DNA of 64,000 nucleotides. It comes from Mycobacterium sp. ACS1612. GTDB taxonomy: Bacteria > Actinomycetota > Actinomycetes > Mycobacteriales > Mycobacteriaceae. The notes below the pieces were generated by a model. That model ran no database searches and was not told where the DNA came from. It saw nothing but the letters and a program-made list of their open reading frames with translations. The stretch's first letter is position 1. Every line of letters begins with the position of its first letter. The stretch spans positions 36,405 through 100,404 of the forward strand of contig NZ_LZHZ01000034.1 of assembly GCF_001667505.1 (NCBI RefSeq), given 5' to 3'. Below are positions 8,875 through 17,672 of the stretch, in pieces. Made by a program: the position numbers and the translations under genes.

Positions 8875-10983
8875 ATGTCGGTCGAGGCGCCTTCGTCGCG
8901 CGACGAGCTCATCGCTGACCTCGACGACGAACAGCGCGAAGCCGTCCTCGCCGCCCGCGGCCCGGTGTGCGTGCTGGCGGGGGCGGGCACCGGCAAGACA
9001 CGAACCATCACCCGCCGCATCGCCCACCTCGTCGCGGCCGGACACGTCGCCCCGCAACAGGTGCTGGCGGTGACCTTCACGTCGCGCGCGGCGGGGGAGA
9101 TGCGCGGCCGGTTGCGGGCGTTGGACGACGGGGTCGGCACCGGTTCGGTGCAGGCGATGACGTTCCATGCCGCGGCCCGCCGTCAGCTGTCCTACTTCTG
9201 GCCGCGCGTCGTCGGCGACACCGGATGGCAGCTGCTGGACACCAAGTTCGCCGTCGTCGCGCAGGCCGCCAACCGCATCGGACTGCCCACAAGCACCGAC
9301 GACGTGCGCGACCTCGCAAGCGAAATCGAATGGGCCAAGGCGTCTTTGATCAGCCCCGAGGGCTATGCCGGCGCGGTCGCGACGGCGGGGCGCGACATCC
9401 CGTTCGACGCCGCGAAGATCGCCGACGTCTACGCCGCGTACGAGAAGCTCAAGGCACGCCACGAGGACATGGCACTGCTCGACTTCGACGATCTGCTGCT
9501 GCACACCGCGGCCGCCATCGAGAACGACGCGGGCGTGGCGCAGGAATTCCGCGACCGTTACCGCTGCTTCGTCGTCGACGAATACCAGGACGTCACCCCG
9601 TTGCAGCAGCGGGTGCTCGACGCGTGGCTCGGCAACCGCGACGACCTCACGGTGGTCGGCGACGCGAACCAGACCATCTACTCGTTCACCGGCGCCACAC
9701 CCCGATACCTGCTCGACTTTTCGCGGCGCTTCCCCGACGCCGCCGTGGTGCGCCTCGAGCGTGACTACCGGTCCACACCGCAGGTGGTGTCGCTGGCGAA
9801 CCGGGTGATCGCTGCGGCCCGCGGCCGAATGGCGGGCAGCAAGCTGCACCTGGTCGGCCAACGCGATCCGGGTTCGAATCCCACCTTCAGCGAGCATCCC
9901 GACGAGGTGGCAGAGGCCGCCGCGGTCGCCAAGAAGATCAAGAACCTGATCGAGTCGGGCACCCCCGCCTCCGAAATCGCGGTGCTCTACCGCATCAACG
10001 CCCAGTCCGAGGTCTACGAAGAGGCGCTCACCGCGGCCGGTGTCGCGTTCCAGGTGCGCGGCGGGGAAGGGTTCTTCAGCCGCCAGGAGATCCGCCAGGC
10101 GCTGCTGGCGCTGCAACGGGCCGCCGAGCGTGAGGCCGAGGGCGCCCTGCCCGACGTGGTACGCGTCGTGCTCGAACCGCTGGGGTTGACCGCAGAACCG
10201 CCCGCCGGAACCCGGGCCCGCGAGCGGTGGGAGGCGCTGACCGCGTTGGCCGAACTCGTCGACGAAGAGGTGGCGCTGCGGCCGACGCTGGATCTTCGCT
10301 CGCTGCTCGCCGAACTGCGGCAGCGTGCCGACGCCCGTCACCCCCCGACAGTGCAGGGCGTCACCTTGGCGTCGCTGCACGCCGCCAAGGGCCTGGAGTG
10401 GGACGCCGTGTTCCTGGTCGGCCTCGCCGACAACACCTTGCCCATCTCGCATGCGTTGGCGCACGGACCCGACAGTGAGCCGGTCGAAGAGGAACGTCGG
10501 CTCCTTTACGTCGGAATCACAAGGGCCAGAGTGTATTTGGCGCTCAGCTGGGCGTTGGCGCGAGCTCCGGGCGGTCGGCAGAGTCGACGGCCGTCGCGGT
10601 TTCTCAACGGCATCGCACCGCAGTCGCCCAGCGACGGCGGCCCCAGCAAGCCCCGCCGTCCCCGCGGTGCCACACCGCGCTGCCGGGTCTGCAACAGTGC
10701 GCTGACCACTCCGCCTGCCATCATGTTGCGTCGTTGTGAGACATGTCCATCCGACATCGACGAGGATTTGCTCGTCGAACTCAAGGAGTGGCGTCTACGC
10801 ATCTCCAAAGAGATGAGCGTGCCCGCCTATGTGGTGTTCACCGACAACACCCTGATCGCGATCGCCGAGACGCTGCCCACCGACGACGCCGCGCTGGTCG
10901 CCATCCCCGGCATCGGCGCACGCAAGCTGGAGCAGTACGGCCCGGATGTGCTGGCGATGGTCAGACACCGCCAAAAGTCGTAA
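8875..10983 (+). CDS. uvrD2: DNA helicase UvrD2
   Basis: 702 residues from ATG 8875 ([12 protein letters not shown]), chosen to fit the usual ~700-aa length; ATG 8866 in the same frame is an alternative. Motor motifs: Q-motif LDDEQREAV, Walker [12 protein letters not shown] (about 34-44), [52 protein letters not shown]-terminal additions typical of UvrD2: tetracysteine C603/C606 and C621/C624, then an HRDC-like domain (about 635-702). In mycobacteria UvrD2 is a 3'-5' DNA helicase; the cysteine module is needed for unwinding. Confidence 0.94.
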   Translation: MSVEAPSSRDELIADLDDEQREAVLAARGPVCVLAGAGTGKTRTITRRIAHLVAAGHVAPQQVLAVTFTSRAAGEMRGRLRALDDGVGTGSVQAMTFHAAARRQLSYFWPRVVGDTGWQLLDTKFAVVAQAANRIGLPTSTDDVRDLASEIEWAKASLISPEGYAGAVATAGRDIPFDAAKIADVYAAYEKLKARHEDMALLDFDDLLLHTAAAIENDAGVAQEFRDRYRCFVVDEYQDVTPLQQRVLDAWLGNRDDLTVVGDANQTIYSFTGATPRYLLDFSRRFPDAAVVRLERDYRSTPQVVSLANRVIAAARGRMAGSKLHLVGQRDPGSNPTFSEHPDEVAEAAAVAKKIKNLIESGTPASEIAVLYRINAQSEVYEEALTAAGVAFQVRGGEGFFSRQEIRQALLALQRAAEREAEGALPDVVRVVLEPLGLTAEPPAGTRARERWEALTALAELVDEEVALRPTLDLRSLLAELRQRADARHPPTVQGVTLASLHAAKGLEWDAVFLVGLADNTLPISHALAHGPDSEPVEEERRLLYVGITRARVYLALSWALARAPGGRQSRRPSRFLNGIAPQSPSDGGPSKPRRPRGATPRCRVCNSALTTPPAIMLRRCETCPSDIDEDLLVELKEWRLRISKEMSVPAYVVFTDNTLIAIAETLPTDDAALVAIPGIGARKLEQYGPDVLAMVRHRQKS

Positions 10984-11008
10984 ACATCGTGCCAAAACCG
11001 CTGGTGAG

Positions 11009-11045
11009 AAAATCGATTGAGTTCTCAAGCTGATACGCTTAGCCT
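11009..11045 (+). promoter_or_regulatory. Candidate WhiB7-dependent autoregulated promoter of whiB7
   Basis: An AT-rich element AAAATC (11009-11014) sits just upstream of a -35-like TTGAGT (11017-11022), with a -10-like TAGCCT (11040-11045) after a 17-bp spacer. WhiB7-activated promoters are known to carry an AT-rich block a few bases upstream of the -35, bound by its AT-hook. Transcription from here would give a leader of nearly 390 nt. The -10 assignment is approximate. Confidence 0.5.
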
Positions 11046-11065
11046 CAAGATCACACCGCGAGTCG

Positions 11066-11074
11066 AAAGGAGGG
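11066..11074 (+). promoter_or_regulatory. Strong ribosome-binding site of the whiB7 leader ORF
   Basis: AAAGGAGGG is near-perfectly complementary to the 16S 3' end and lies 10 nt before ATG 11085. Such a strong site in the leader indicates that the upstream ORF is really translated. Confidence 0.6.
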
Positions 11075-11084
11075 TGCCCGAACA

Positions 11085-11294
11085 ATGTTGAGCAAGGAAG
11101 CGTTCACCGGCGTAGGCAGTGGTGTTTTGGCTGCCGGCATGTCGCGCACCCTTCATGTCGCCGAGGCTGCTGCCCCGGCGCATCCCGCTTTTTGGGCGTA
11201 CCCAGGCGCGGGAACCGCGGCCGCCATTACCCCGCAGCGTAAGCGCCGCAACGCCGCCGCGACTGGACAGTCCGTGGATCGAGGCACCACTTAG
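11085..11294 (+). CDS. whiB7 leader peptide (uORF)
   Basis: 69 codons beginning MLSKEAFTGVG and ending SVDRGTT, with a strong Shine-Dalgarno in front. It has no recognisable domain. It lies inside the long 5' leader of whiB7 and stops 24 nt before the attenuator hairpin. In mycobacteria whiB7 induction is known to depend on an upstream ORF and a leader terminator: slowed ribosomes on the uORF favour read-through. That this uORF has that role is inferred from position, ribosome-binding site and the hairpin. Confidence 0.6.
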   Translation: MLSKEAFTGVGSGVLAAGMSRTLHVAEAAAPAHPAFWAYPGAGTAAAITPQRKRRNAAATGQSVDRGTT

Positions 11295-11318
11295 GGAGCG
11301 CCTCGAACGAAGCCGAAA

Positions 11319-11356
11319 GGCCACGGACCCGCAGTCAAGGATCCGTGGCCATTTTT
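11319..11356 (+). terminator. Rho-independent attenuator in the whiB7 leader
   Basis: Perfect 9-bp stem GGCCACGGA (11319-11327) / TCCGTGGCC (11342-11350) with a 14-nt loop, followed at once by ATTTTTAT. This is an intrinsic terminator about 80 nt before the whiB7 start and just after the uORF stop, so it would abort transcription unless a competing structure forms. Confidence 0.8.
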
Positions 11357-11434
11357 ATCGGAACACCTGGTCAGGGATCCATCAGAAGACAGATGGCCGA
11401 CGAGAAGTAACGACCAGGAAGCAGAGGACTGGAC

Positions 11435-11743
11435 ATGTCAGTCGAGACATGCCGTGAGAGATCGATGCTGTCGGTGCCGTGTCATGTCGGGGACCCCGAT
11501 TTGTGGTTCGCCGAGAACCCGCTTGACCTCGAGCAGGCCAAGGCGCTGTGCGCGGATTGCCCGATCCGCCGCGAGTGTTTGGCCGCGGCGCTGGAACGCC
11601 AGGAGCCGTGGGGTGTTTGGGGTGGCGAGATCCTCGAGCGCGGCTCGATCATCGCGCGCAAGCGCCCGCGTGGACGGCCGCGCAAGAACACTGTGGCCGC
11701 GCACGCCGGCAGCACGAACGGCGACAACTCGGCAGCCGCGTAA
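11435..11743 (+). CDS. whiB7: Transcriptional regulator WhiB7
   Basis: 102 residues. [4Fe-4S] cysteines C16, C39, C42 and C48; the WhiB7-specific EPWGVWGGE (57-65) that docks on the primary sigma factor; and an AT-hook RPRGRPRK (77-84). WhiB7 activates intrinsic resistance genes (macrolides, tetracyclines, aminoglycosides) and its own promoter when ribosomes are inhibited. It is preceded by the long leader with uORF and terminator. The convergent neighbour is the ABC1 kinase gene, an M. tuberculosis homologue of which is linked to erythromycin resistance. Confidence 0.96.
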   Translation: MSVETCRERSMLSVPCHVGDPDLWFAENPLDLEQAKALCADCPIRRECLAAALERQEPWGVWGGEILERGSIIARKRPRGRPRKNTVAAHAGSTNGDNSAAA

Positions 11744-11770
11744 GCGCTGCCGGGTTGTCCCCGCGCCGAC

Positions 11771-13096
11771 CTAGGCCGCCTCCTCGGCGAAGCCGGGAAT
11801 CAATTCGGTGGCAAGACGCCTGGCGGGCACGTGCGCGTCGAGTTGGCATGCGATCGCGACGTTGGAGGCGATCACCCGCATCGGGATGGCCAGTTTCGCC
11901 GGGATGTCCATCTGCCGGGCCGCCTTGATCTGACCCGCTGCGCGATCCGGCTTCATGTTCGCGGCGGTGATGCGCTGCAACCATTTCCGTGTGTAGTGGA
12001 AGACCTCGACCTCGAGCGGCTCCACGTATTGCCGCATCAGTTCGTCCATTTCGCGTTTGGACACCTGCTCGCCCTTTTGCACGAACCCGATGGCCTGCAT
12101 GGTGGTCAGCAGGTTGTCGTAGTCATCGTTGAGGGCATACCGCGTAGCCAGTCCGATCTCGGCTGGGATCCCGCCCGGCATCGGTGCCACCGCGCCGAAG
12201 TCGATGACACCCATCTTGCCGTCAGGCAACAGCATGAAGTTCCCCGGATGCGCATCGCCGTGCATCATCTCCAGCCGCCGCGGCGCATCGTAGGTCAGTT
12301 CAAAAAGCCTGCTGCCCATTAGGTCTCGCTGCTCGGTGGTGCCCTCGCGGATGATCACCGACAACGGAATGCCTTCGATCCATTCCTGGATCACCACCTT
12401 CGGCGCGCTCGCCACGATGCGCGGGACGGCGAAATGCGGATGCCCCTCATAGGCTTTCGCGAACGCGCGCTGGTTATCGGCCTCGAGCCGGTAATCGAGC
12501 TCCATCTCGGTGCGCTCGATCAGCTCGTCAACGACGCCCTGGACGTCGGCGCCGGGGGAGAGCTGCTTGAGCACACTGACCATCCGCTGCATGGTCTTCA
12601 GGTCCGCCCGTAGCGCTTCGTCGGCACCCGGGTACTGGATCTTGACCGCGACTTCGCGGCCGTCCGACCACACCGCCTTGTGGACCTGGCCGATGCTGGC
12701 CGACGCGACGGGGGTGTCGTCGAATGAGGAGAACCGTTCGCGCCATTTGGTGCCCAGCTGGCCGTCGAGCACGCGGTGCACCTTCGCCGCGGCCAACGGC
12801 GGCGCCTCCCGCTGCAACTTCGTCAACGCCTCGCGGTACGGCTTGCCGTACTGCTCGGGAATGGCGGCCTCCATCACCGACAGCGCTTGCCCGACTTTCA
12901 TCGCCCCGCCCTTGAGCTCACCGAGCACGGTGAACAACTGCTGGGCGGCCTTGTCCATCAGTTCCGCGTTGACCTCGTCTTTCGACTTACCGGTCAGCCG
13001 TTTGCCGAAGCCCAACGCGGCCCGACCCGCCATGCCGACTGGCAAGCTTGCCAGCTTGGCGTTGCGCGCGGCTCGACCCCGTTTGATGTCAGTCAC
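11771..13096 (-). CDS. ABC1/UbiB-family atypical kinase (Rv3197-like)
   Basis: 441 residues from GTG 13096 (VTDIKRGRAARNAKL); the frame reads 17 codons further without homology. UbiB-family features in order: KxGQ-type motif GGAMKVGQALSVMEA, the alanine-rich loop ASASIGQVHKAV replacing the usual P-loop, the ion-pair Lys in VAVKIQYPG, HGDAHPGNFML with the catalytic-loop region, and MGVIDFGAV (metal-binding D-F-G). The M. tuberculosis relative is reported to contribute to macrolide tolerance in the WhiB7 regulon. Lies 58 bp downstream of the cyclodehydratase-like gene and probably in one transcript with it. Confidence 0.88.
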   Translation of the reverse strand: MTDIKRGRAARNAKLASLPVGMAGRAALGFGKRLTGKSKDEVNAELMDKAAQQLFTVLGELKGGAMKVGQALSVMEAAIPEQYGKPYREALTKLQREAPPLAAAKVHRVLDGQLGTKWRERFSSFDDTPVASASIGQVHKAVWSDGREVAVKIQYPGADEALRADLKTMQRMVSVLKQLSPGADVQGVVDELIERTEMELDYRLEADNQRAFAKAYEGHPHFAVPRIVASAPKVVIQEWIEGIPLSVIIREGTTEQRDLMGSRLFELTYDAPRRLEMMHGDAHPGNFMLLPDGKMGVIDFGAVAPMPGGIPAEIGLATRYALNDDYDNLLTTMQAIGFVQKGEQVSKREMDELMRQYVEPLEVEVFHYTRKWLQRITAANMKPDRAAGQIKAARQMDIPAKLAIPMRVIASNVAIACQLDAHVPARRLATELIPGFAEEAA

Positions 13097-13153
13097 CAAA
13101 CCATCATCCCTGACGTTTCTGAGTGCCTCGCACCGACTTGGCAACAAAGGTTT

Positions 13154-13972
13154 TCAACACCAGCACCGGGGATGGCGCGACCACCTGCGCGCCACGATCG
13201 CACCGGCGTCGACGTTGAACTCCAGCGTGGTGTCAAGCGTCGGCGGCGGTTCCGCCGAAGCCGCGACGGCATGGCCGTCTCGCACCGCGCGGATCACCCG
13301 GTCGACCTGATTGAGCGCCAGCGCGGCGGTGCCAAGCACCGTGGCTCGGTCGGCGCTGCCGACCACATTGCGCAACTGCGATGCGACCGCGGGCCACGCG
13401 GCGTCGCGGTCGGTGCGGTGCAGATCCGCACACTGCAGACAGCTCGTCACCCCGGGAATCACCAGCGGGCCGACGAGGCCCGCGCCGTCGCGCAGTCGCA
13501 CCGGCAGGTGCGCCACCCGTGCGGTGTGCAGGTCGCGGACCACTCGCGGCTCGGCGACCAGGAAATCGGCCAGCACCACCAGGTCGGTCGTCCCGGGCGG
13601 GGCCGCTTGCGTGATGCTCGACCGGGTCACCCTGGCGCCCGAGCACCGCAGCCCGCGGGCGACCAGATCCGACAGCGGCCCGCGTCCGTGCACCCGGACG
13701 GACGGGCAGCGCCTCCGTTCGGGCGCAACCGACACCACGCCCGCCTCGATCAGCGAGGTGACGAGGTCGCCGGCGTCCACCTCGAAGCGCTCCTGCAGGC
13801 CGGCCAGTGTCGCGCCGGCCTGCAATGCGCGCAGCAGGTCGGCCAGGCCTGCCGCGGTCAACCCGGCGGGCGGGTGTACCAGCACCCCGCGCCGCGGGTC
13901 CCACCCCACCTGCACGGCGCCGTCGGGGCGCAGCAGCACCGGCATCGCCGGATCCAGTGTGTAGCGCTCCAT
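13154..13972 (-). CDS. TOMM cyclodehydratase/ThiF-like protein (Rv3196-like)
   Basis: 272 residues starting MERYTLDPAMPVLLR. The C-terminal half has SCLQCADLHRTDRDAAWP and LGTAALALNQVDRVI, the hallmarks of the cyclodehydratase N-terminal/E1-like domain found in azole-peptide (TOMM) biosynthesis. There is no precursor peptide, YcaO or dehydrogenase gene nearby, so peptide-modifying activity cannot be claimed; in mycobacteria it stands alone beside the ABC1 kinase. Several Cys residues, including a terminal RCWC, could hold metal. Function unknown. Confidence 0.7.
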   Translation of the reverse strand: MERYTLDPAMPVLLRPDGAVQVGWDPRRGVLVHPPAGLTAAGLADLLRALQAGATLAGLQERFEVDAGDLVTSLIEAGVVSVAPERRRCPSVRVHGRGPLSDLVARGLRCSGARVTRSSITQAAPPGTTDLVVLADFLVAEPRVVRDLHTARVAHLPVRLRDGAGLVGPLVIPGVTSCLQCADLHRTDRDAAWPAVASQLRNVVGSADRATVLGTAALALNQVDRVIRAVRDGHAVAASAEPPPTLDTTLEFNVDAGAIVARRWSRHPRCWC

Positions 13973-14023
13973 GCGCCGACTCTGCCACGGACCGCGCTGC
14001 GCCCCGACCAGTTATCCACAGGC

Positions 14024-15043
14024 CTAGGCGGCGACCGCCTCGATCACGCTTTGTGGAGTGTCCGCCGTCAGCACCGCGGTGCGGCGCAGTCCCGCCCGCT
14101 TTAGCAGCGCGTCGAACTCCGGCAGTGTGCGCTCGCGGCCGTTGACGACGGCGAGCATGTTCAGGTCCATCATGGCGCCCAGCCTGTTCTCACCGGCGTC
14201 ATCGACGATGAATTCGAAGATCGCGATCCGGCCGCCGGGTTCCATCGCCTTGCGGCAACTGCGCAGGATCTTCACGCTGTCCTCGTCGTCCCAGTCGTGC
14301 AGGATGAACTTCAGCAGGTACAGGTCACCCGCGGGCACGGACTCGAAGAAGTCGCCGCCGACCACCTCGGTGCGTTCGGCGTAGCCGTGCGCTGCGATGT
14401 GCGCCTTCGCGTCCTGGGCGATGTTCGGCCGGTCGAACAGTACGCCCTGCAGTTCCGGGTTGGCGCGCTGCAGCAATGTCAGCAGTGCGCCGTTGGCGCC
14501 GCCGATGTCGACGGCGCGACGCACGTTGCTGGTGTCGATCAGTCCGGCGAGTTCAGGCGCCCACACCGATGTGCCGCTGCTCATGGCCGCGCTGAATTCC
14601 TCTGCAAGCAAGGGGTTCTGCCCGAGATAGTCGAAGAAGTCCATGCCGAGCGCGTTGTGTGCATGGCTGTGCCCACTGCGCACCGATGCGGCGATATTCG
14701 CCCACGGCAGCCACGACGCCTTGTTGGTGATGCCCCTGGCGAATGCATTCAACGAGCGCGGCGCGTCGGAGCGCAGGGTGTCCAGCAGTGCGGTGCCGTG
14801 AAATCGACCGGCGTCGTCGACGGTGACCATGCCGAACGCGGCGCAAGCCCGCAGCAACCGCAAAGTCGTTGCGGGTGCACTTGTTTCGCGCTCGGCGATC
14901 TCGTCGGCCGTTAGCGGACCTGCGGCCAGATGGTCGGCGAGCGAGAGATCGGCTGCGGTGCGGACGATTCCGCTGACGCAGTACCCGAAGATCATCTCGA
15001 TCATCTGCTGGTGCACGTCAACGACAGGTTCAGACAACGACAT
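14024..15043 (-). CDS. SAM-dependent O-methyltransferase
   Basis: 339 residues. N-terminal winged-helix dimerisation domain (FGYCVSGIVRTAADLSLADHL), then the class I methyltransferase core with motif I VDIGGANGALLTLL (about 172-185) and LLKFILHDWDDEDSVKILR, the segment holding the His/Asp pair of plant-type and hydroxyneurosporene-type O-methyltransferases, followed by EPGGRIAIFEFIV. It should transfer a methyl from SAM to a small-molecule hydroxyl; the acceptor is unknown. It interrupts the otherwise conserved locus order and may be a lineage-specific insertion. Confidence 0.85.
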   Translation of the reverse strand: MSLSEPVVDVHQQMIEMIFGYCVSGIVRTAADLSLADHLAAGPLTADEIAERETSAPATTLRLLRACAAFGMVTVDDAGRFHGTALLDTLRSDAPRSLNAFARGITNKASWLPWANIAASVRSGHSHAHNALGMDFFDYLGQNPLLAEEFSAAMSSGTSVWAPELAGLIDTSNVRRAVDIGGANGALLTLLQRANPELQGVLFDRPNIAQDAKAHIAAHGYAERTEVVGGDFFESVPAGDLYLLKFILHDWDDEDSVKILRSCRKAMEPGGRIAIFEFIVDDAGENRLGAMMDLNMLAVVNGRERTLPEFDALLKRAGLRRTAVLTADTPQSVIEAVAA

Positions 15044-15135
15044 CAGGGTCCTCTCGACGGTGGGCCTGCAGGTTCGGCCCGTCGATCAGACAAACGGCCA
15101 ACGTCTCCGATACCGTTCAATTCCAAACGGAATTC

Positions 15136-16491
15136 TCAGTTTTCGGTGTCGTCGTCCTTGTCGGATTCCTTCTGCAGATCGGCGATCGCCTGGTCGATCG
15201 CTGCGTCCATATCGCTGGTGTCCCCGCCGATCATCCGGTCGATGAAGCCCGCGGGGGCGTCGAGGTCCTCGGCGGTGGGCAGCAGGTCAGGGTGCTGCCA
15301 TACCGCGTCACGCGCGTCGGAGCCGACGGCCTGCGTGAGGCGCTCCCACAGCACCGCGGCTTCCCGCATCTTGCGCGGCCGCAACTCCAGCCCGACCAGG
15401 GTCGCGAAGGTCTGCTCGGCAGGGCCGCCGGTGGCGCGGCGCCTGCGCAGCGTCTCGCTCAATGCGGGCGTGCCGGGGATCCGGTCGCCCAGCGCATCGG
15501 AGACGACGGTCTGCACCCAGCCTTCGATCAACGCCAGCATCGTCTCCAGCCGCTCCAGCGCGGCCGTCTGCTCCGGCGTCGCCTTGGGCTCGAAGATGCC
15601 CTGATTGAGCAGCTGCTCCATCTGCGAGGGATCGGTCAGCGCCGCCGGGTTGAAGCCCTGCGCGAAGTCCTCGATGCCGCTCATGTCGATCTTCATGCCC
15701 TTGGCGAACGCCTCGACCGCGTTGAGCAGCTGGCTGGACAGCCACGGCACGTGGCTGAACAACCGGTGGTGCGCGGCCTCACGGGCGGCCAGGAATGTGA
15801 TGACCTCGCTGCGCGGCTGTTCGAGCCCCTCCGACAGCGATTCGATGGCCTCGGGCATCAACGCCGCCACACCCTTGGGGCCCAGCGGCAGCCCGATGTC
15901 GGTGGACGTCAGCACTTCGCGGCTCAACTTGCCCAGCGCCTGACCGAGCTGCGAGCCGAACGCCATGCCACCCATCTGCGACATCATCGCCAGCAGCGGC
16001 GCCGCCATGCTCTTCGCTTCTTCGGGCAACGCCGAAGCCCACACCGTCGAGATCTGTTCGGCGACCGGATCGCATAACCGCTTCCAGGTGTCCAGCGTGT
16101 TGTCGATCCAGTCGTTCGGGGTCCACGCGGCCGCTTTGGTGGTGCCGGCAGGCAGCGCGGTCGCGCCGTCCAGCCACGTCTCTGCCAGATGCACCGCATC
16201 GGAGATCGCGGTCGTGGTCTTCTCCGGCACCGGCGCGACGAACCCGATGGCGCTGGACGCCAGTTGCCGGGCAAGGTCGTAGTTCACCGGACCGGTCTGC
16301 TTGCCGCCGGTCATCACGTTGCCGGCGCCGCTGAACATCTCGCCGAGTCTGCTGAAGATCTGGCCGAGCTGTGACATGTCGAATTCGGACCCGCCCAGCC
16401 CGAAGGGATCCCCACCGGCGTCGGGGTCTTTCTTGGGCTTATCGCGGTCGGGGTCGTCCCCGGAGGAAAAGCCGAAAGGCAGGTCAGCCAT
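15136..16491 (-). CDS. Zinc-dependent hydrolase/metalloprotease-like protein (DUF2342, Rv3195-like)
   Basis: 451 residues from ATG 16491 (MADLPFGFSSGDD); six extra in-frame codons lie upstream. A Gly/Asp/Lys-rich N-terminus leads into a long helical domain. The putative zinc site is AREAAHHRLFSHVPWL (about 230-245), where EAAHH takes the place of a canonical HExxH; LAREA/H..R is as expected for the DUF2342 'putative hydrolase' family. The C-terminus is acidic (DKDDDTEN). Divergent from the PDZ/Lon protease gene across 77 bp, an arrangement kept in M. tuberculosis, which hints at a linked role in envelope proteolysis. Substrate unknown. Confidence 0.8.
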   Translation of the reverse strand: MADLPFGFSSGDDPDRDKPKKDPDAGGDPFGLGGSEFDMSQLGQIFSRLGEMFSGAGNVMTGGKQTGPVNYDLARQLASSAIGFVAPVPEKTTTAISDAVHLAETWLDGATALPAGTTKAAAWTPNDWIDNTLDTWKRLCDPVAEQISTVWASALPEEAKSMAAPLLAMMSQMGGMAFGSQLGQALGKLSREVLTSTDIGLPLGPKGVAALMPEAIESLSEGLEQPRSEVITFLAAREAAHHRLFSHVPWLSSQLLNAVEAFAKGMKIDMSGIEDFAQGFNPAALTDPSQMEQLLNQGIFEPKATPEQTAALERLETMLALIEGWVQTVVSDALGDRIPGTPALSETLRRRRATGGPAEQTFATLVGLELRPRKMREAAVLWERLTQAVGSDARDAVWQHPDLLPTAEDLDAPAGFIDRMIGGDTSDMDAAIDQAIADLQKESDKDDDTEN

Positions 16492-16568
16492 GCCCTCAAC
16501 GGTACTCACCGGCTTGCGGTCATGTGGCTCGGCGGGTCACGCCGAGAGCGAACCGTACATTGGTCGCC

Positions 16569-17591
16569 GTGAACAGGCGGATTTCTACGCTGCTGGTCGC
16601 CTTGGTGCCTATCTTGGCGTTCGGGGTGCTGCTCTCGCTGGTGACGGTGCCGTATGTGTCGCTCGGGCCGGGCCCGACGTTCGACACGCTAGGCGCTGTC
16701 GACGGCAAACAGGTCGTCGACATCGAGGGCGCCGACGTCAAGAAAACGTCCGGACACCTCAACATGACCACGGTGTCCCAGCGCGACGACCTCACCCTCG
16801 GGCAGGCGTTGACGCTGTGGATGTCGGGCCGCGAGCAGCTGGTCCCGCGTGATCTTGTGTATCCGCCGGACAAGTCGAAGGACGAGATCGACCAGGCCAA
16901 CAACACCGATTTCAAGCGTTCCGAGGACAGCGCCGAGTATGCGGCCCTGAGCTTTTTGAAGTACCCGTCGGCGGTGACGGTGGAGAACGTCAGCGACCCC
17001 GGTCCGTCGGTCGGCAAGCTGCAGCGCGGGGACGCCATCGACGGCTTCAACGGCAAGCCGGTTGCCAACCTCGACCAGTTCACCAGCCTGCTCAAGGCCA
17101 CCAAGCCCGGCGACGCCATCGTCTTGGATTACCGCCGTAAGAACGCGCCGGCGGGCGTCGCCACCATCACGCTGGGTTCCAACCCGGACCGCGACTACGG
17201 ATACCTCGGCGTCGGTGTGCTGGACGCGCCGTGGGCGCCGTTCGCGATCGATTTCAACCTCGCCAACATCGGCGGCCCGTCGGCGGGCCTGATGTTCTCG
17301 CTAGCCGTGGTCGACAAGCTGACCACGGGCGATCTCAACGACGGGAAGTTCGTCGCGGGTACCGGGACCATCGACAGCGAGGGCAAAGTCGGGTCGATCG
17401 GCGGCATCACCCACAAGATGCTGGCGGCCAAGGAAGCGGGCGCCACGGTCTTCCTGGTGCCCGCCGACAACTGTGACGAGGCCAAATCGGCGCACGAGGA
17501 CGGGCTCGAGTTGATCAAGGTGGACAACCTGCCGCAGGCCGTGGATGCGTTACATGCGCTTTCTGCCGGTGGCGAACCTCCCCGTTGCTGA
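16569..17591 (+). CDS. PDZ domain/Lon-type (S16) serine protease, membrane-anchored (YlbL-like)
   Basis: 340 residues from GTG 16569 (VNRRISTLLVALVPI), equal to the length of Rv3194c. One N-terminal membrane anchor (about 6-30), a PDZ domain (VGKLQRGDAIDGFNGKPV), and a Lon protease domain whose catalytic Ser238 lies in GGPSAGLMFS and Lys283 in GGITHKMLAAK. The 45-residue Ser-Lys spacing fits the Lon dyad. No AAA+ motor is present, as in YlbL proteins, which act outside the membrane. Last two residues RC suggest no secretion tag. Divergent from the DUF2342 gene. Confidence 0.9.
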   Translation: MNRRISTLLVALVPILAFGVLLSLVTVPYVSLGPGPTFDTLGAVDGKQVVDIEGADVKKTSGHLNMTTVSQRDDLTLGQALTLWMSGREQLVPRDLVYPPDKSKDEIDQANNTDFKRSEDSAEYAALSFLKYPSAVTVENVSDPGPSVGKLQRGDAIDGFNGKPVANLDQFTSLLKATKPGDAIVLDYRRKNAPAGVATITLGSNPDRDYGYLGVGVLDAPWAPFAIDFNLANIGGPSAGLMFSLAVVDKLTTGDLNDGKFVAGTGTIDSEGKVGSIGGITHKMLAAKEAGATVFLVPADNCDEAKSAHEDGLELIKVDNLPQAVDALHALSAGGEPPRC

Positions 17592-17672
17592 GAATCTGCC
17601 GTGCAGCGAATGCGTAAAGTTGGGACCACATCGTCGGTCGACGTTCACAAATCCCAAGACTGGAGTTGACGA

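Noticed and set aside
8848..10464. A 538-codon minus-strand open frame opposite uvrD2
   Set aside because: Gly/Arg/Asp-rich shadow with no motif, overlapping a fully motif-supported helicase.
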